Source: Peribacillus frigoritolerans (GTDB taxonomy: Bacteria > Bacillota > Bacilli > Bacillales > DSM-1321). Taken from it: DNA of 64,000 nucleotides. The position numbers and the translations under genes are program-made. Location: positions 1 to 64,000 of the forward strand of contig NZ_JAUUTW010000024.1 in NCBI RefSeq assembly GCF_030676415.1. The letters run 5' to 3'. The notes beneath the pieces were generated by a model, which saw only the letters and a program-made list of their open reading frames with translations, was not told the origin of the DNA and did no database searches. Positions 27,242-37,234 of this stretch are shown here, piece after piece. How positions within the stretch are numbered: position 1 is the stretch's first letter; the number at the start of each line of letters is the position of its first letter.

Positions 27242-28018
27242 ATGGGGAAAGTATATCTAGTAGGAGCCGGTCCCGGAGATCCAGATTTAATTACATTAAA
27301 AGGATTAAAATGCATTCAAGAAGCTGATGTCATTTTATATGATCGACTTGTCAATAAAGAACTTTTGAATTATGCAAAAGACGGTGTAGAGCTGATTAAT
27401 TGCGGTAAACTGCCGGATTATCATTTGTTGCAGCAGGATACCATCAATCGGTTCCTGGTCAAATATGCAAAAAAGGGGAAAATAGTCACCCGTTTGAAAG
27501 GCGGCGATCCATTCGTCTTTGGGAGAGGCGGGGAGGAAGCGGAAGCCCTTGCCAAAAGTGGCGTGAGCTTTGAAATCGTACCAGGAATTACGGCTGGAAT
27601 CGCCGCTACAGCTTATGCGGGAATTCCAGTTACACATAGGGACCACGCTTCATCTTTTGCAATTGTTACCGGTCATCGGAAAAAGGATGAAGAGGATAAT
27701 ATCAAGTGGGAATCCCTTGCAAAGGGAATCGATACATTAGCCATTTACATGGGTGTTAAGAACCTGCCATATATTCAAGGAAAACTTTTGGAGCATGGAA
27801 AAAGTCCAGAGACTCCGGTAGCCCTTATTCATTGGGGAACATTAAAAACGCAAAGAACAGCTGTCAGTACGTTGGCTAATGTAGTGGAAACCGCCAATAA
27901 CGAACAGATTTCGAATCCTTGCATGATAGTCGTGGGCGATGTCGTTAATTTACGAGAAAAAATCAAATGGTTTGAAGAAAAACAAACCGAAAATTTGTTG
28001 GCGAATGAGGCTTTTTAA
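27242..28018 (+). CDS. sumT: Uroporphyrinogen-III C-methyltransferase
   Basis: 258 residues. VYLVGAGPGDPDLITLKG, RLKGGDPFVFGRGGEEAE and VPGITAGIAATAYAGIPVTHR are the SAM-binding and catalytic motifs. It makes precorrin-2 from uroporphyrinogen III, the first step to siroheme for the reductase upstream. ATG at 27242 follows GGGAAGGCAGG. It lacks the CysG dehydrogenase-chelatase half, which is supplied by the next two genes. Stop and next start overlap (TAATG). Confidence 0.94.
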   Translation: MGKVYLVGAGPGDPDLITLKGLKCIQEADVILYDRLVNKELLNYAKDGVELINCGKLPDYHLLQQDTINRFLVKYAKKGKIVTRLKGGDPFVFGRGGEEAEALAKSGVSFEIVPGITAGIAATAYAGIPVTHRDHASSFAIVTGHRKKDEEDNIKWESLAKGIDTLAIYMGVKNLPYIQGKLLEHGKSPETPVALIHWGTLKTQRTAVSTLANVVETANNEQISNPCMIVVGDVVNLREKIKWFEEKQTENLLANEAF

Positions 28019-28779
28019 TGGAAGCCATTTTATATATTTGCCATGGCAGCCGTGTTAAAGAAGCTTCAGCCCAAGCCATTGATTTTATTAAAGTTTGTAT
28101 GCAGGCACAGCCAAATTCCATTCAGGAGTATTGCTTCTTAGAATTGGAAACTCCTACGATAGAAGAGGCCTACGAACGATGCGTACAAAAAGGTGCGACG
28201 AGAATCATTGCCATTCCAGTTTTATTGCTAACAGCTGTACATGCAAAACATGATATTCCAGTCATATTGAACAAAATGAAAGAAAAGTACCCTTCGGTTG
28301 GCTTGAAATACGGAAGGCCGATTGGTGTCAGTGATAAAATGGTTGATATTTTAGTGGAACGGTTGGAAGAAACAAATGTAAGGGTTACGGAGGATTCCTT
28401 GGTTTTATTGGTTGGAAGGGGCAGCAGTGATCCCGACGTTAAAAGGGATTTGTCTCGATTGGCCGATTTGCTAAAGAACAGGTTTCCAAAAATCCGTGTG
28501 CAAGAGTGTTATTTGACAGCTGCTACACCAAGCTTTGGAGAAGCATTGGAATTTGCAGAGGGATCTCGATCAAACCAAGTATTTATCATTCCTTACCTAT
28601 TGTTTACCGGTCTCTTAATGCAATCCATCGAAAATAGTATAAGAATGTTCCAAAAAAAGGGGAAGCAGAAATTCATACTTTGCCGATATCTAGGTTATCA
28701 CCCAAAGATTGAACAAGCAATATCGGAACGAATTCATGAAGTGAGTGGGGAGGGAGCTTATGTATCCAATTACGCTTAA
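28018..28779 (+). CDS. sirB: Sirohydrochlorin ferrochelatase
   Basis: 253 residues made of two CbiX-like halves: ICHGSRVKEA and AVHAKHDIPV in the first, LVGRGSSDPDVKRDL and FIIPYLLFTGLL in the second. Only the first half keeps the metal-binding His residues. It inserts iron into sirohydrochlorin. It overlaps the sumT stop by one base and the next gene by 20 bases, indicating translational coupling. Confidence 0.9.
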   Translation: MEAILYICHGSRVKEASAQAIDFIKVCMQAQPNSIQEYCFLELETPTIEEAYERCVQKGATRIIAIPVLLLTAVHAKHDIPVILNKMKEKYPSVGLKYGRPIGVSDKMVDILVERLEETNVRVTEDSLVLLVGRGSSDPDVKRDLSRLADLLKNRFPKIRVQECYLTAATPSFGEALEFAEGSRSNQVFIIPYLLFTGLLMQSIENSIRMFQKKGKQKFILCRYLGYHPKIEQAISERIHEVSGEGAYVSNYA

Positions 28780-29392
28780 TATTGAGAACAGAAAGTGTGT
28801 CATCATCGGCGGTGGTAAAATAGGTTACTTTAAAGCTGGCCCCTTATTGGAAGCTGGTGCTGAAGTGACCGTCGTAAGCCCCGAGATATGCACAGGTTTT
28901 CAACTGTTGGAGAAAGAAGGTAAGATTCGAGTTTTACTTAAAGAAGTGGAAGAAGCTGACTATGAAGATGCGTTTTTAATCATTGTTGCAACAAATTCTA
29001 CTGAAGTTAATGAACGAGTGTACGAAAATGCCTCCCAAAGTCAGTTGGTAAACGTAATCAGTAATCATGAACTGGGTAATTTTCACATACCGGCGACATT
29101 GAATAGAGGCATGCTTACTATAAGTGTTTCTACCAATGGAGCAAGTCCAACGCTCGCAAAAAAAATTCGGAATGACCTTGGTAAAGTATATGATGAATCA
29201 TATGAAGAATATCTTGAATTCCTTTTTGAAGCAAGGATGATCATAAAGAATGGTTCATTTTCAAAAGAGGAAAAATCTAAGTTATTGAAAGATTCAATAG
29301 AGGATATTTATAAATATTCCCTAAAAGAAAGATATCGTTTTTTAGCTAGGCTTTTACCAGTAGAAGCTGAAGAAAATATATCATTGGGCTGA
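28760..29392 (+). CDS. sirC: Precorrin-2 dehydrogenase
   Basis: 210 residues. An NAD-binding Rossmann motif GGGKIGYFKAGPLLEAGA is followed by the conserved IVATNSTEVNERVY region and STNGASPTLAKKIR. It oxidises precorrin-2 to sirohydrochlorin. ATG at 28760 follows GGGGAGGGAG inside the end of sirB. It ends the siroheme part; a strong terminator follows. Confidence 0.92.
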   Translation: MYPITLNIENRKCVIIGGGKIGYFKAGPLLEAGAEVTVVSPEICTGFQLLEKEGKIRVLLKEVEEADYEDAFLIIVATNSTEVNERVYENASQSQLVNVISNHELGNFHIPATLNRGMLTISVSTNGASPTLAKKIRNDLGKVYDESYEEYLEFLFEARMIIKNGSFSKEEKSKLLKDSIEDIYKYSLKERYRFLARLLPVEAEENISLG

Positions 29393-29406
29393 TCAGAAAA
29401 ACTGAA

Positions 29407-29450
29407 GGCACCTAACCAACATGTCATTTCATTTTGGTTAGGTGCCTCTT
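29407..29450 (+). terminator. Rho-independent terminator after the cys-sir operon
   Basis: GGCACCTAACCAA pairs perfectly with TTGGTTAGGTGCC, followed by TCTTT. Confidence 0.88.
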
Positions 29451-29546
29451 TGTGTCTTAATGGAAATCTAAATGATTTATACAGGCAAACGGTACCGTCG
29501 GGTCGATGTTATTTAGGTTCTATTTTAGTGAAAAAAGGGGAATGTC

Positions 29547-30446
29547 ATGAAAAAGTTAATCGTTTTAGCCTTTATCGGGTTTTTAGCCCAATTAATCGAT
29601 GGTTCGCTTGGAATGGGGTATGGAGTGAGTTCCACTTCCTTATTGTTGACATTCGGGATTGCCCCTGCAGTAGCATCAGCATCCGTTCATTTATCGGAAG
29701 TAGTGACCACAGCAGTATCCGGAGCTTCGCATATAAAGTTTGGGAACGTGGATAAAAATATGGTCTATCGCTTGATCATTCCAGGTTCTGTTGGTGCATT
29801 TGTAGGTGCATGTTTCCTGAGCAACCTGCCAGCCGAATTAGCAAAACCGTATATTGCCATATTTTTATTTGGCCTTGGTGTATACGTTTTATTCCGCTTT
29901 TTATTTATTTTTAAACCGTCAAAGGAAACTGAAACCGTAAAGCCCTTGACCGCAAAACAATCCATTCCGTTAGGCCTTTTTGCAGGCTTTTGTGATGCAA
30001 CAGGCGGAGGCGGTTGGGGACCGATTGCAACGCCAGTTTTATTGTCAAAAAAAGGCATGACGGCGAGAAAAGCCGTAGGGACTGTAGATACGAGTGAATT
30101 TGCCATTGCTTTCTTCGGAAGTCTTGGTTTTATCATTTCGCTTGGATGGGAAGCTGTCAATTGGCTTTGGGTCGTAGCGTTGATAATTGGTGGAGTGGTT
30201 GCCGCACCAATTGCCGCCTGGCTCGTCAGGATGCTTCCTGCTCAATTAATGGGTGTTTTAGTAGGTGGTTTCATTATCTTAATCAATGTAAGAACATTAT
30301 TAGCTACATGGATTCCGATTGAAGCCCATATATATATCTATACAGGCATCGTGATTATATGGCTTTCTGGAATTCTTCTTACCATCAATAAGATGTCTAA
30401 TGCGAGAAAACATGATCATATCGAACAACGGCAGAATGTTTCCTGA
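29547..30446 (+). CDS. TauE/SafE-type (TSUP) permease
   Basis: 299 residues with about eight hydrophobic segments arranged as two repeats. IDGSLGMGYGVSSTSLL in the first half and FCDATGGGGWGPIATPVLL in the second are the paired signature loops of TSUP sulfur-anion transporters. Position just after the sulfate assimilation operon suggests transport of sulfate or sulfite; direction is not certain. It lies beyond the operon terminator, so it has its own promoter or read-through. AAAAGGGGAATG provides the ribosome site. Confidence 0.87.
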   Translation: MKKLIVLAFIGFLAQLIDGSLGMGYGVSSTSLLLTFGIAPAVASASVHLSEVVTTAVSGASHIKFGNVDKNMVYRLIIPGSVGAFVGACFLSNLPAELAKPYIAIFLFGLGVYVLFRFLFIFKPSKETETVKPLTAKQSIPLGLFAGFCDATGGGGWGPIATPVLLSKKGMTARKAVGTVDTSEFAIAFFGSLGFIISLGWEAVNWLWVVALIIGGVVAAPIAAWLVRMLPAQLMGVLVGGFIILINVRTLLATWIPIEAHIYIYTGIVIIWLSGILLTINKMSNARKHDHIEQRQNVS

Positions 30447-30505
30447 TTCCCGAGTTTGAAAGAAGCGAATTTACACAAAAGCATCTTCTGATACGTAACA
30501 TAAAA

Positions 30506-30533
30506 ACTCGTAGGTACATAAATACCTACGAGT
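30506..30533. terminator. Hairpin after the TSUP permease gene
   Basis: ACTCGTAGGTA pairs perfectly with TACCTACGAGT around six bases. There is no T run on the plus strand, so it may be a processing or attenuating stem. Confidence 0.5.
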
Positions 30534-30611
30534 AAAGTCATTTGCCAAATGGGATTCCGCTTTGAAAGTTGTTGCGGTTTCAATAAAGGTTCTTGCCCCC
30601 ATTTAATAGAT

Positions 30612-30911
30612 TCATTTATTTTCTGGACCCATTTTTTTAACTGTCTTAATAATCGAGAGACTTATGCCTCCAATATCTATGTAGTTTATTCTCCTAACAA
30701 AAATCAATAGCCCCCCATTAACAATGTCAGCCATCGTGAGAGATTTGAATAATTTTTGAACAGCAGCAGAACCATTAATAATGGCCTGCTGCTGTTCAAT
30801 TGATTGAATTGCTCTTTCATATAATTCAATAAGCTTGTAATATATATTTTTTACTATCGAATTTAAATCCCTGCCTGTTTGAGCACCGGCATTTGATTGA
30901 TGGAGGCTTAT
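30612..30911 (-). pseudogene. Open frame without start codon, unknown product
   Basis: A 99-codon open frame on the minus strand has protein-like composition, for example YYKLIELYERAIQSIEQQQA and FVRRINYIDIGGISLSIIKT, and ends at a normal stop. No usable ATG, GTG or TTG lies upstream. I do not recognise the family. It adjoins the glycosyltransferase remnant and is probably the tail of a decayed gene. Confidence 0.5.
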
Positions 30912-31000
30912 TCACCGTTCCAAAATATCCGGGATTTCCACAAGAAATAAAGGGTCTTTCGCATGCCATTGCTTCCAAAAGCAACCCTGCCCGTACCCAA
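30887..31000 (-). pseudogene. Glycosyltransferase fragment
   Basis: On the minus strand LLLEAMACERPFISCGNPGY followed by FGTVNKPP is readable. It matches the EAMACG-P donor-sugar-binding region of family-4 glycosyltransferases. Nothing before or after is in frame, so only about 35 codons survive. Confidence 0.6.
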
Positions 31001-31183
31001 TTGTTTTAGGAGCAATAGGACTTCAATATTCAATTTGTCAGGTTTGCCCCCATATTATTGAGCTATCATCGTTCATTCTTTTTAAAGTTTTTGAATAGAA
31101 GTTGTGAAAATGGCGGAAAAGGTAGTTAAATATTTTTCAGTTTTGTACAATGATTAAATAGCAATTTGAAAAGGAGTTTTAAA

Positions 31184-31702
31184 ATGGAAGGCATCTCTGA
31201 TCATTTAAAGGAAAATTTGGATATTTTGTTCGTAGGTTTCAATCCAAGCATCCGTTCAGGCGAGACTGGCCATCATTATGCGAATCCAAACAATCGCTTT
31301 TGGAAAATCCTCTTCGAGTCCGGGCTGACACCAAGGAAATATGAACCAACTGAAGACTCGTCATTACTGGATTTAGGTTATGGTTTTACCAATATCGTTT
31401 CAAGGCCTACAAAAGGTGCGGACGAAATCACTAAAGAAGAGTACATAAAAGGAAGGAAGCAATTAAAAAGGAAAATTGAAAAGTATAAACCTAAACTTGT
31501 CTGTTTTGTAGGCAAGGGTGTCTATCAGGAATATCGTCAATTACGAAAAATCGCTTGGGGGCTGCAAGAAGAACCTTCATCGAATGAGACCATGGAATTC
31601 GTTGCCCCTTCTTCCAGCGGTTTAGTTAGAATGCCGATGGAAGAGATCATCGAAATATATAGTGAGTTGCCAATTCTGCTTGGCAAGCTGAAAAGAAATT
31701 GA
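31184..31702 (+). CDS. mug: Mismatch-specific (G/U, G/T) DNA glycosylase
   Basis: 172 residues. LFVGFNPSIRSGETGHHYAN carries the GxNPS active-site motif and NPNNRFWKIL follows, as in Mug/TDG uracil glycosylases; the C-terminal FVAPSSSGLV is the second conserved motif. It removes uracil or thymine mispaired with G. ATG at 31184 follows AAGGAGT; an in-frame start at 31166 is unlikely. It stands alone between decayed genes. Confidence 0.88.
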   Translation: MEGISDHLKENLDILFVGFNPSIRSGETGHHYANPNNRFWKILFESGLTPRKYEPTEDSSLLDLGYGFTNIVSRPTKGADEITKEEYIKGRKQLKRKIEKYKPKLVCFVGKGVYQEYRQLRKIAWGLQEEPSSNETMEFVAPSSSGLVRMPMEEIIEIYSELPILLGKLKRN

Positions 31703-31721
31703 AGGAAATTATTCTAATTAT

Positions 31722-32360
31722 ATGAGTCAGGATAGTGCTGAATGGAGAAGCGATGGCTTTTCCGAGGTCAATGATGAGGAAGGATTTTGGCAAGGAGTAA
31801 AGAATTGCATACCTACTTTATTGGGATACCCAAGTATCGGTTTTGCTGCAGGGGTCGTCGAAAAAATGTCAGGATTAAGGATGATGGAGTGGCACTTATG
31901 TCGCTTTTACCCTATGCGGGTCTGGACATTTCATAGCTGCAAGTCACCCAGTATCGGCCATGATTTTTACGATAACAGTCGTCATCTATTATTTAGTGCT
32001 GCACACTGGCTCCATATTTCCAGCAAAGTTTGAAATAAAAAATCTGATAACTGGAGCCTTATTAACTGATGAAACGTTTGAAGTGGCCGTCACAAAATTG
32101 GTTCATTGCAAATATGGCCGGAGGTTTCTTTGGGTAATGGATTCCTGATCCCGGAAAATATGGGATGGATTTCGCCCTGCCAGCCATGTTTATCGGACTT
32201 TTAGTTTTGCAAATATTAAGTAAAAAGGCTTTTTTTAGATTTTGCTGTCGCTTTTAGCAGCATTTTAATCGTTGTTGCAGTAAGTTTCTTCTTCCCGGGC
32301 AGCACTGGTGAAATAGTTGCAACGGTTATAGCTTCAACGATAGGGATTGTGATAGGCTAA
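31722..32360 (+). pseudogene. azlC-like amino acid exporter subunit, multiply frameshifted
   Basis: The beginning reads FWQGVKNCIPTLLGYPSIGF with AAGVVEKMSGL, then the frame changes repeatedly; LLTDETFEVAVTK is readable near 32080 and FALPAMFIGLLVLQILSKKA near 32190. These match AzlC, the large subunit of the branched-chain amino acid (azaleucine) exporter. At least three frame changes and internal losses make it non-functional. Confidence 0.75.
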
Positions 32361-32524
32361 AGCATGTGCCAGTGGCCGTAATCGCGGCGTTGTTGGTTCA
32401 AGAACTTCTAGCGTTGAATTTGGCCGCAGCTTTACCAGCTTTCCTGCTTGCCATTTTTACCAAGAGTCTGTTGGGGACGGTTATGATTGGCGTGCTTTCC
32501 TTGATGATAGTACGATTCTTTTAA
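32361..32524 (+). pseudogene. azlD-like subunit, C-terminal part only
   Basis: VPVAVIAALLVQELLALNLA followed by LPAFLLAIFTKSLLGTVMIG and LSLMIVRFF matches the second half of the small AzlD subunit. The first half is missing where it meets the azlC remnant, so a deletion joined the two. Confidence 0.7.
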
Positions 32525-32559
32525 TAAGTACTAAACATTTAAATGATAGGCCGATATAA

Positions 32560-32592
32560 CCAGTAATGGATTGCCATTACTGGGTTTTTATT
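32560..32592 (+). terminator. Rho-independent terminator after azlCD remnants
   Basis: CCAGTAATGG pairs perfectly with CCATTACTGG and is followed by GTTTTTATTTT. The next 258 bases before the GH15-like gene show nothing else recognisable except its AGGTG ribosome site. Confidence 0.85.
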
Positions 32593-32850
32593 TTCTTAAG
32601 GAAATTTCATAACCGGCAACTTTTTGAGTTCATTTCGGTTAGGCAAATGACGCTTTTTAATGAACATTGGAAGCTTGATTATCAAAAAGGGCAGTGATTA
32701 CATAAACTATGGTGAATGAACTTCTGAAAAAGTCGTTTTGGATAGCTGAATTGAAAGCGCTTTTAATTGAAAAATGAAACAACCAACGTTTAGAAAATGG
32801 GAGTCTGTCAACAATGGGAATAAGCAAATAACTATGGAGGTGTTCAATTA

Positions 32851-33864
32851 ATGAATGTAAATGGTGCCCTCGAGGTTCTTGATCGCATGCGGCTTCCTAA
32901 TGGCGCGTATACTGCAAGCGTTTCCGATGATTATAACTATGTCTGGATAAGGGATGTCGTTTATACAGTAATCCCTTTTATAAATGATCCATCCAATCGT
33001 TACGAGAAAGCATATCATGCTTTATTCGACTTATTTCAATCCTATGAGTGGAAGATAGATATTCATACGGAACAGAAACCGCAGTTTCTATTTGAACATA
33101 TCCATGCACGGTACTCCACTGAGCTTAAAGAGCTGCCTGATGAGTGGGGGCATGCTCAAAATGATGCAATAGGTGCCTTTTTATGGGGAGTCGGTGAAGG
33201 ATATAGGCATGGTAAAAAGGTGATAAGAAATCAACGTGATTTACAAATCGTTCAAAAGTTGGTCAATTACTTGGAATGCCTGCAATATTGGCAGTCGGAA
33301 GATAACGGGATGTGGGAAGAAAATATAGAAATCCACGCTTCAAGCATAGGTGCATGTGTTGCTGGTTTGAATTCAGTCAAAATGCTGGTCAACGTTAAGG
33401 AGGAACTGATTAAAAAGGGAGAAGAAACACTTCGTTTCCTGCTTCCTAGGGAAAGTTATTCAAAAGAGACGGATTTAGCCCTTTTATCCTTAATTTATCC
33501 TTATCGACTGGTAGACCGTGAAATTGCACTTAAAATATTGAAGAATGTCACAGAGCGCCTTGAAAGAACAAAGGGTTGTATACGGTATGAAAAGGACCTT
33601 TATTATAATGACGGTCAAGAAGCGGAATGGTGTTTCGGGCTTCCATGGTTGGGCTTATGCTACCTTGAACTTGGCATGATGAACAAAGTGAAGGAATATA
33701 TAGATAAAACGAAAATGATCATACCGGAAAATTGGGAAGTTCCTGAATTATATATAGGAGGCAGTAATATTCCAAACAGGAATACTCCTTTGGCATGGTC
33801 AGTCTCATTATCGTATTTATTCTTGACGAAGACTCAGATAATTCGAACTGAACAAATAACATGA
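32851..33864 (+). CDS. GH15-like (glucoamylase / phosphorylase kinase alpha-like) protein
   Basis: 337 residues, (alpha/alpha)6-type pattern with no signal peptide, so cytoplasmic. DYNYVWIRDVVYTVIPFI matches the YVWIRD motif, WGHAQNDAIGAFLWGV the QND motif, and YYNDGQEAEWCFGLPWLGLC the region of the catalytic Glu in GH15 proteins. Glucoamylases of this group cleave alpha-1,4 glucans; some members only bind them. Its place 246 bp ahead of glgB suggests a part in glycogen turnover. A terminator follows at 33886. Confidence 0.75.
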   Translation: MNVNGALEVLDRMRLPNGAYTASVSDDYNYVWIRDVVYTVIPFINDPSNRYEKAYHALFDLFQSYEWKIDIHTEQKPQFLFEHIHARYSTELKELPDEWGHAQNDAIGAFLWGVGEGYRHGKKVIRNQRDLQIVQKLVNYLECLQYWQSEDNGMWEENIEIHASSIGACVAGLNSVKMLVNVKEELIKKGEETLRFLLPRESYSKETDLALLSLIYPYRLVDREIALKILKNVTERLERTKGCIRYEKDLYYNDGQEAEWCFGLPWLGLCYLELGMMNKVKEYIDKTKMIIPENWEVPELYIGGSNIPNRNTPLAWSVSLSYLFLTKTQIIRTEQIT

Positions 33865-33885
33865 AGAATTTATACATGATACGAT

Positions 33886-33920
33886 AAAGCTCTTCCTAAA
33901 AAATGGGGAGAGCTTTTATT
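33886..33920 (+). terminator. Rho-independent terminator between GH15-like gene and glgB
   Basis: AAAGCTCTTCC pairs with GGGGAGAGCTTTT (one bulge) and a T-rich end, so glgB probably has its own promoter within 33925-34100. Confidence 0.75.
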
Positions 33921-34110
33921 GCAATAATAATATTTTTACATTAAATGGCTATTTTTCGCAAAAAAATGTTTTAATTTTCAAAAAAACGGGCATTTATTAC
34001 AATATATTCACCTCCATTTGAAGGATTAATGCCATTTTTACCGAATATATATAATAACTGGGGAAGGATGGGTAAAATACTATCGAGTTAATACTGATGG
34101 AGGGGTTTTA

Positions 34111-36051
34111 TTGAGTACAATTATGGACCAGCTGCAAGAGAATTATCCAAGCGATTTCGATTTGTATTTGTTTCATGAAGGCACCCTTTATGAAAGCTAT
34201 AAAATGCTTGGGGCACACATTGTAACATCATTAGGTATTGAAGGAGTACGCTTCACCGTTTGGGCCCCCCATGCCAAGCAAGTTTCAGTTGTCGGTAATT
34301 TTAATAATTGGGACGGAAAAGATCATGCAATGAAACGGATCGAGCGTTCAGGTATCTGGGTGTTGTTCGTACCAGGACTACAAGAAGGGGAACTCTATAA
34401 ATACGAAATACATACACCTGGAAATAAACGTATCCTAAAAGCCGATCCATATGCCTTTTATTCGGAAGTCAGACCAAATACAGCCTCGGTCATTAAAAGG
34501 CTGGATAATTTTGAATGGCAAGATTCGAAGTGGATAGCCGATAGGAAAAAGGAAAATATTTATCATAAACCCTTGTCCATTTATGAAGTGCATCCCGGAA
34601 CATGGAAACAGAAAGAAGATGGCGAATTTTATTCGTACCGAGAATTGGCTGATAGATTAGTTGATTATGTGATTGATAATAGTTTTACACATATTGAAAT
34701 CATGGCCATAATGGAACACCCATTTGATAAATCGTGGGGATACCAAGTCACGGGCTATTATTCCGTAACCAGCCGTTACGGTTCACCGGAAGATTTTAAA
34801 TATCTAATTAACCTTTGCCACCAAAAGGGCATAGGAGTAATCCTTGACTGGGTTCCCGCCCATTTTTGTAAAGACGCGCATGGACTTTCCCGTTTCGATG
34901 GTACGCCTCTCTATGAACCAATTGATCATACTAGAGCAGATCGCCCGTTATGGGGGACATACAATTTTGATTTTACCAAACCGGAAGTAATCAGTTTCCT
35001 TATATCAAATGTTATGTTTTGGATGGATGTATACCATATTGATGGGATCCGTGTCGATGCAGTATCGTCCATGGTTTATTTAAATCATGATAATCCATTG
35101 CCGGTCAAGCTGAAAAACCAGTTTGGCGGTGAGGAAAACCTGGAAGCCATACAATTTTTGCAAAAACTTAATGAAGTGGTTTTCAAGAAATATCCCAATG
35201 CATTAATGATGGCTGAAGAAGCAACAGACCGGCCACTAATAACTTCCCCTACCGATATAGGCGGCCTGGGCTTTAATTACAAATGGAATATGGGATGGAC
35301 TAACGATATCCTTCGTTATATGAAACTTAAAACGGATGAAAGGCCATATCATCATAGCCTCTTAACCTTTTCATTTTTCTATGCTTTTTCAGAAAATTTC
35401 GTCTTGCCCTTTTCACATGATGAAGTGGTTCATGGCAAGAAGTCATTATTGAATAAGATGCCAGGTGACTATTGGCAGAAATTCGCAAATTTACGGTTAC
35501 TCTTTGGGTATTTCATGACGCATCCTGGAAAGAAGCTTCTATTTATGGGCGGCGAATTTGGCCAGTTCATAGAATGGAAAGATGAGGAACAATTGGATTG
35601 GCTGCTTTTGGAATATGAATCCCATGAAAAGCTGGCATATTACTTCCGTACCCTCCAGGATTTTTATAGGCAAACTTCCTCCCTTTGGAGATTGGATCAT
35701 GTCCAGGAGGGTTTTGAATGGATAGATCCGAACAATAGTAAACAGAGTATCATTACCTTTATGAGAAAAGGTAAACGCAAAGGCGATTATTGCATTGTTG
35801 TCTGTAATTTTTCTGCGCAGACTCATGCTCAATATCAAATAGGTGTACCATCCCAAGGCAAATATATAGAGGTTTTCAGCAGTGATTCAGCAGCTTTCGG
35901 AGGATCGGGTCGAATCAATGAAGAACCCATTAATGTCAAAAAGGAACCATACCATAATCAACCATTCAGCATGGAAATAACTGTACCTCCATTAGGCATT
36001 TCTATTTTTATGAAGCAAACAAAAAAAAGACGGGGGAGAGTGAACGAATAA
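34111..36051 (+). CDS. glgB: 1,4-alpha-glucan branching enzyme
   Basis: 646 residues. An N-terminal carbohydrate-binding module ([20 protein letters not shown]) precedes the GH13 barrel. Catalytic residues are the Asp in [11 protein letters not shown], the Glu in MMAEEAT and the Asp in [13 protein letters not shown]. It forms alpha-1,6 branches in glycogen. A TTG start follows GATGGAGGGG; ATG at 34123 is the alternative. Its stop overlaps the glgC start (TAATG), so the two are coupled. Confidence 0.96.
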   Translation: MSTIMDQLQENYPSDFDLYLFHEGTLYESYKMLGAHIVTSLGIEGVRFTVWAPHAKQVSVVGNFNNWDGKDHAMKRIERSGIWVLFVPGLQEGELYKYEIHTPGNKRILKADPYAFYSEVRPNTASVIKRLDNFEWQDSKWIADRKKENIYHKPLSIYEVHPGTWKQKEDGEFYSYRELADRLVDYVIDNSFTHIEIMAIMEHPFDKSWGYQVTGYYSVTSRYGSPEDFKYLINLCHQKGIGVILDWVPAHFCKDAHGLSRFDGTPLYEPIDHTRADRPLWGTYNFDFTKPEVISFLISNVMFWMDVYHIDGIRVDAVSSMVYLNHDNPLPVKLKNQFGGEENLEAIQFLQKLNEVVFKKYPNALMMAEEATDRPLITSPTDIGGLGFNYKWNMGWTNDILRYMKLKTDERPYHHSLLTFSFFYAFSENFVLPFSHDEVVHGKKSLLNKMPGDYWQKFANLRLLFGYFMTHPGKKLLFMGGEFGQFIEWKDEEQLDWLLLEYESHEKLAYYFRTLQDFYRQTSSLWRLDHVQEGFEWIDPNNSKQSIITFMRKGKRKGDYCIVVCNFSAQTHAQYQIGVPSQGKYIEVFSSDSAAFGGSGRINEEPINVKKEPYHNQPFSMEITVPPLGISIFMKQTKKRRGRVNE

Positions 36052-37217
36052 TGGGAGCGAAAAAATGGATAGCAATGTTATTGGCAGGAGGCCAGGGTTC
36101 AAGGTTAGGTGAATTGACAATCGGTTTGGCAAAACCAGCTGTTCCCTTTGGCGGTAAATATAGAATCATCGATTTTCCATTAAGTAATTGCACTCATTCT
36201 GGTATTGATACGGTTGGGGTACTGACCCAATACCAGCCATTGATTCTAAATGATTACGTTGGTAATGGCAAAGCTTGGGATCTTGATCTGGATGTTGGCG
36301 GAGTTTCCGTTCTTCCCCCTTATCAAGGGAAAGAAGGCGGTGAATGGTATAAAGGGACGGCAAACGCTGTTTATCAAAATATCCAATACATTGATAACTA
36401 TGATCCGGAGCATGTACTGATTCTCTCTGGTGACCATATTTATAAGATGGATTACAGTAAGATGCTGGATTATCACATCGAAAAAAATGCAGAGGCAACC
36501 ATAGCTGTCATTCAAGTGCCGTGGCAGGAAGCAAGTCGTTTCGGAATCATGAATACCAATGATGATGATAAAGTCACTCAATTTGATGAAAAACCAAAGT
36601 ATCCAAAGAGTAATCTCGCATCCATGGGAGTTTACCTTTTCAATTGGAAGACCCTAAGAAGGTATTTAATAAACGATGAAAAAGATGAAAATTCTTCCAA
36701 TGACTTCGGCAGCAACATCATTCCAAAGATGCTTGAAGACCGAAAAAAGCTATATGCTTATCGTTTTAATGATTATTGGAAAGATGTTGGAACGGTCGAA
36801 AGCCTTTGGCAGGCCCATATGGACTTATTGGAGGATACGCCAAATTTCCAGTTGGATGATCAGCAATGGAAAATTTTTGCCCGCAATGCAAATCACCCGC
36901 CGCAATATATATCACCGGATGCCGAGGTCAGTCAGTCGCTTATCAATGAAGGGTGCATGATACATGGGAACATTGAACATTCTGTTTTATCCTATAATGT
37001 ACAGGTGGGCTATGGGTCAACCATAAAAGATTCAGTCATCATGCCTAATGTTACGATTGGTGAAAACGTTCATATAGAAAGAAGCATCATAGCCAGCAAT
37101 TGTGTTATAGAAGATGGTGCCGTAGTTGGCAATTCAGCAGTTACATCCGATATTACCTTAATCGGTGAAAATCAGACCATTATCAATCCAAACAAAAAAA
37201 AGATTACTCTTAACTAG
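36051..37217 (+). CDS. glgC: Glucose-1-phosphate adenylyltransferase
   Basis: 388 residues. [15 protein letters not shown] is the nucleotide-binding loop, [20 protein letters not shown] the sugar site and [12 protein letters not shown] is conserved; the C-terminus is a left-handed beta-helix. It makes ADP-glucose, the committed step of glycogen synthesis, together with GlgD. Coupled to glgB. Confidence 0.96.
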   Translation: MGAKKWIAMLLAGGQGSRLGELTIGLAKPAVPFGGKYRIIDFPLSNCTHSGIDTVGVLTQYQPLILNDYVGNGKAWDLDLDVGGVSVLPPYQGKEGGEWYKGTANAVYQNIQYIDNYDPEHVLILSGDHIYKMDYSKMLDYHIEKNAEATIAVIQVPWQEASRFGIMNTNDDDKVTQFDEKPKYPKSNLASMGVYLFNWKTLRRYLINDEKDENSSNDFGSNIIPKMLEDRKKLYAYRFNDYWKDVGTVESLWQAHMDLLEDTPNFQLDDQQWKIFARNANHPPQYISPDAEVSQSLINEGCMIHGNIEHSVLSYNVQVGYGSTIKDSVIMPNVTIGENVHIERSIIASNCVIEDGAVVGNSAVTSDITLIGENQTIINPNKKKITLN

Positions 37218-37234
37218 AAAAAGGGGAAGATGCT

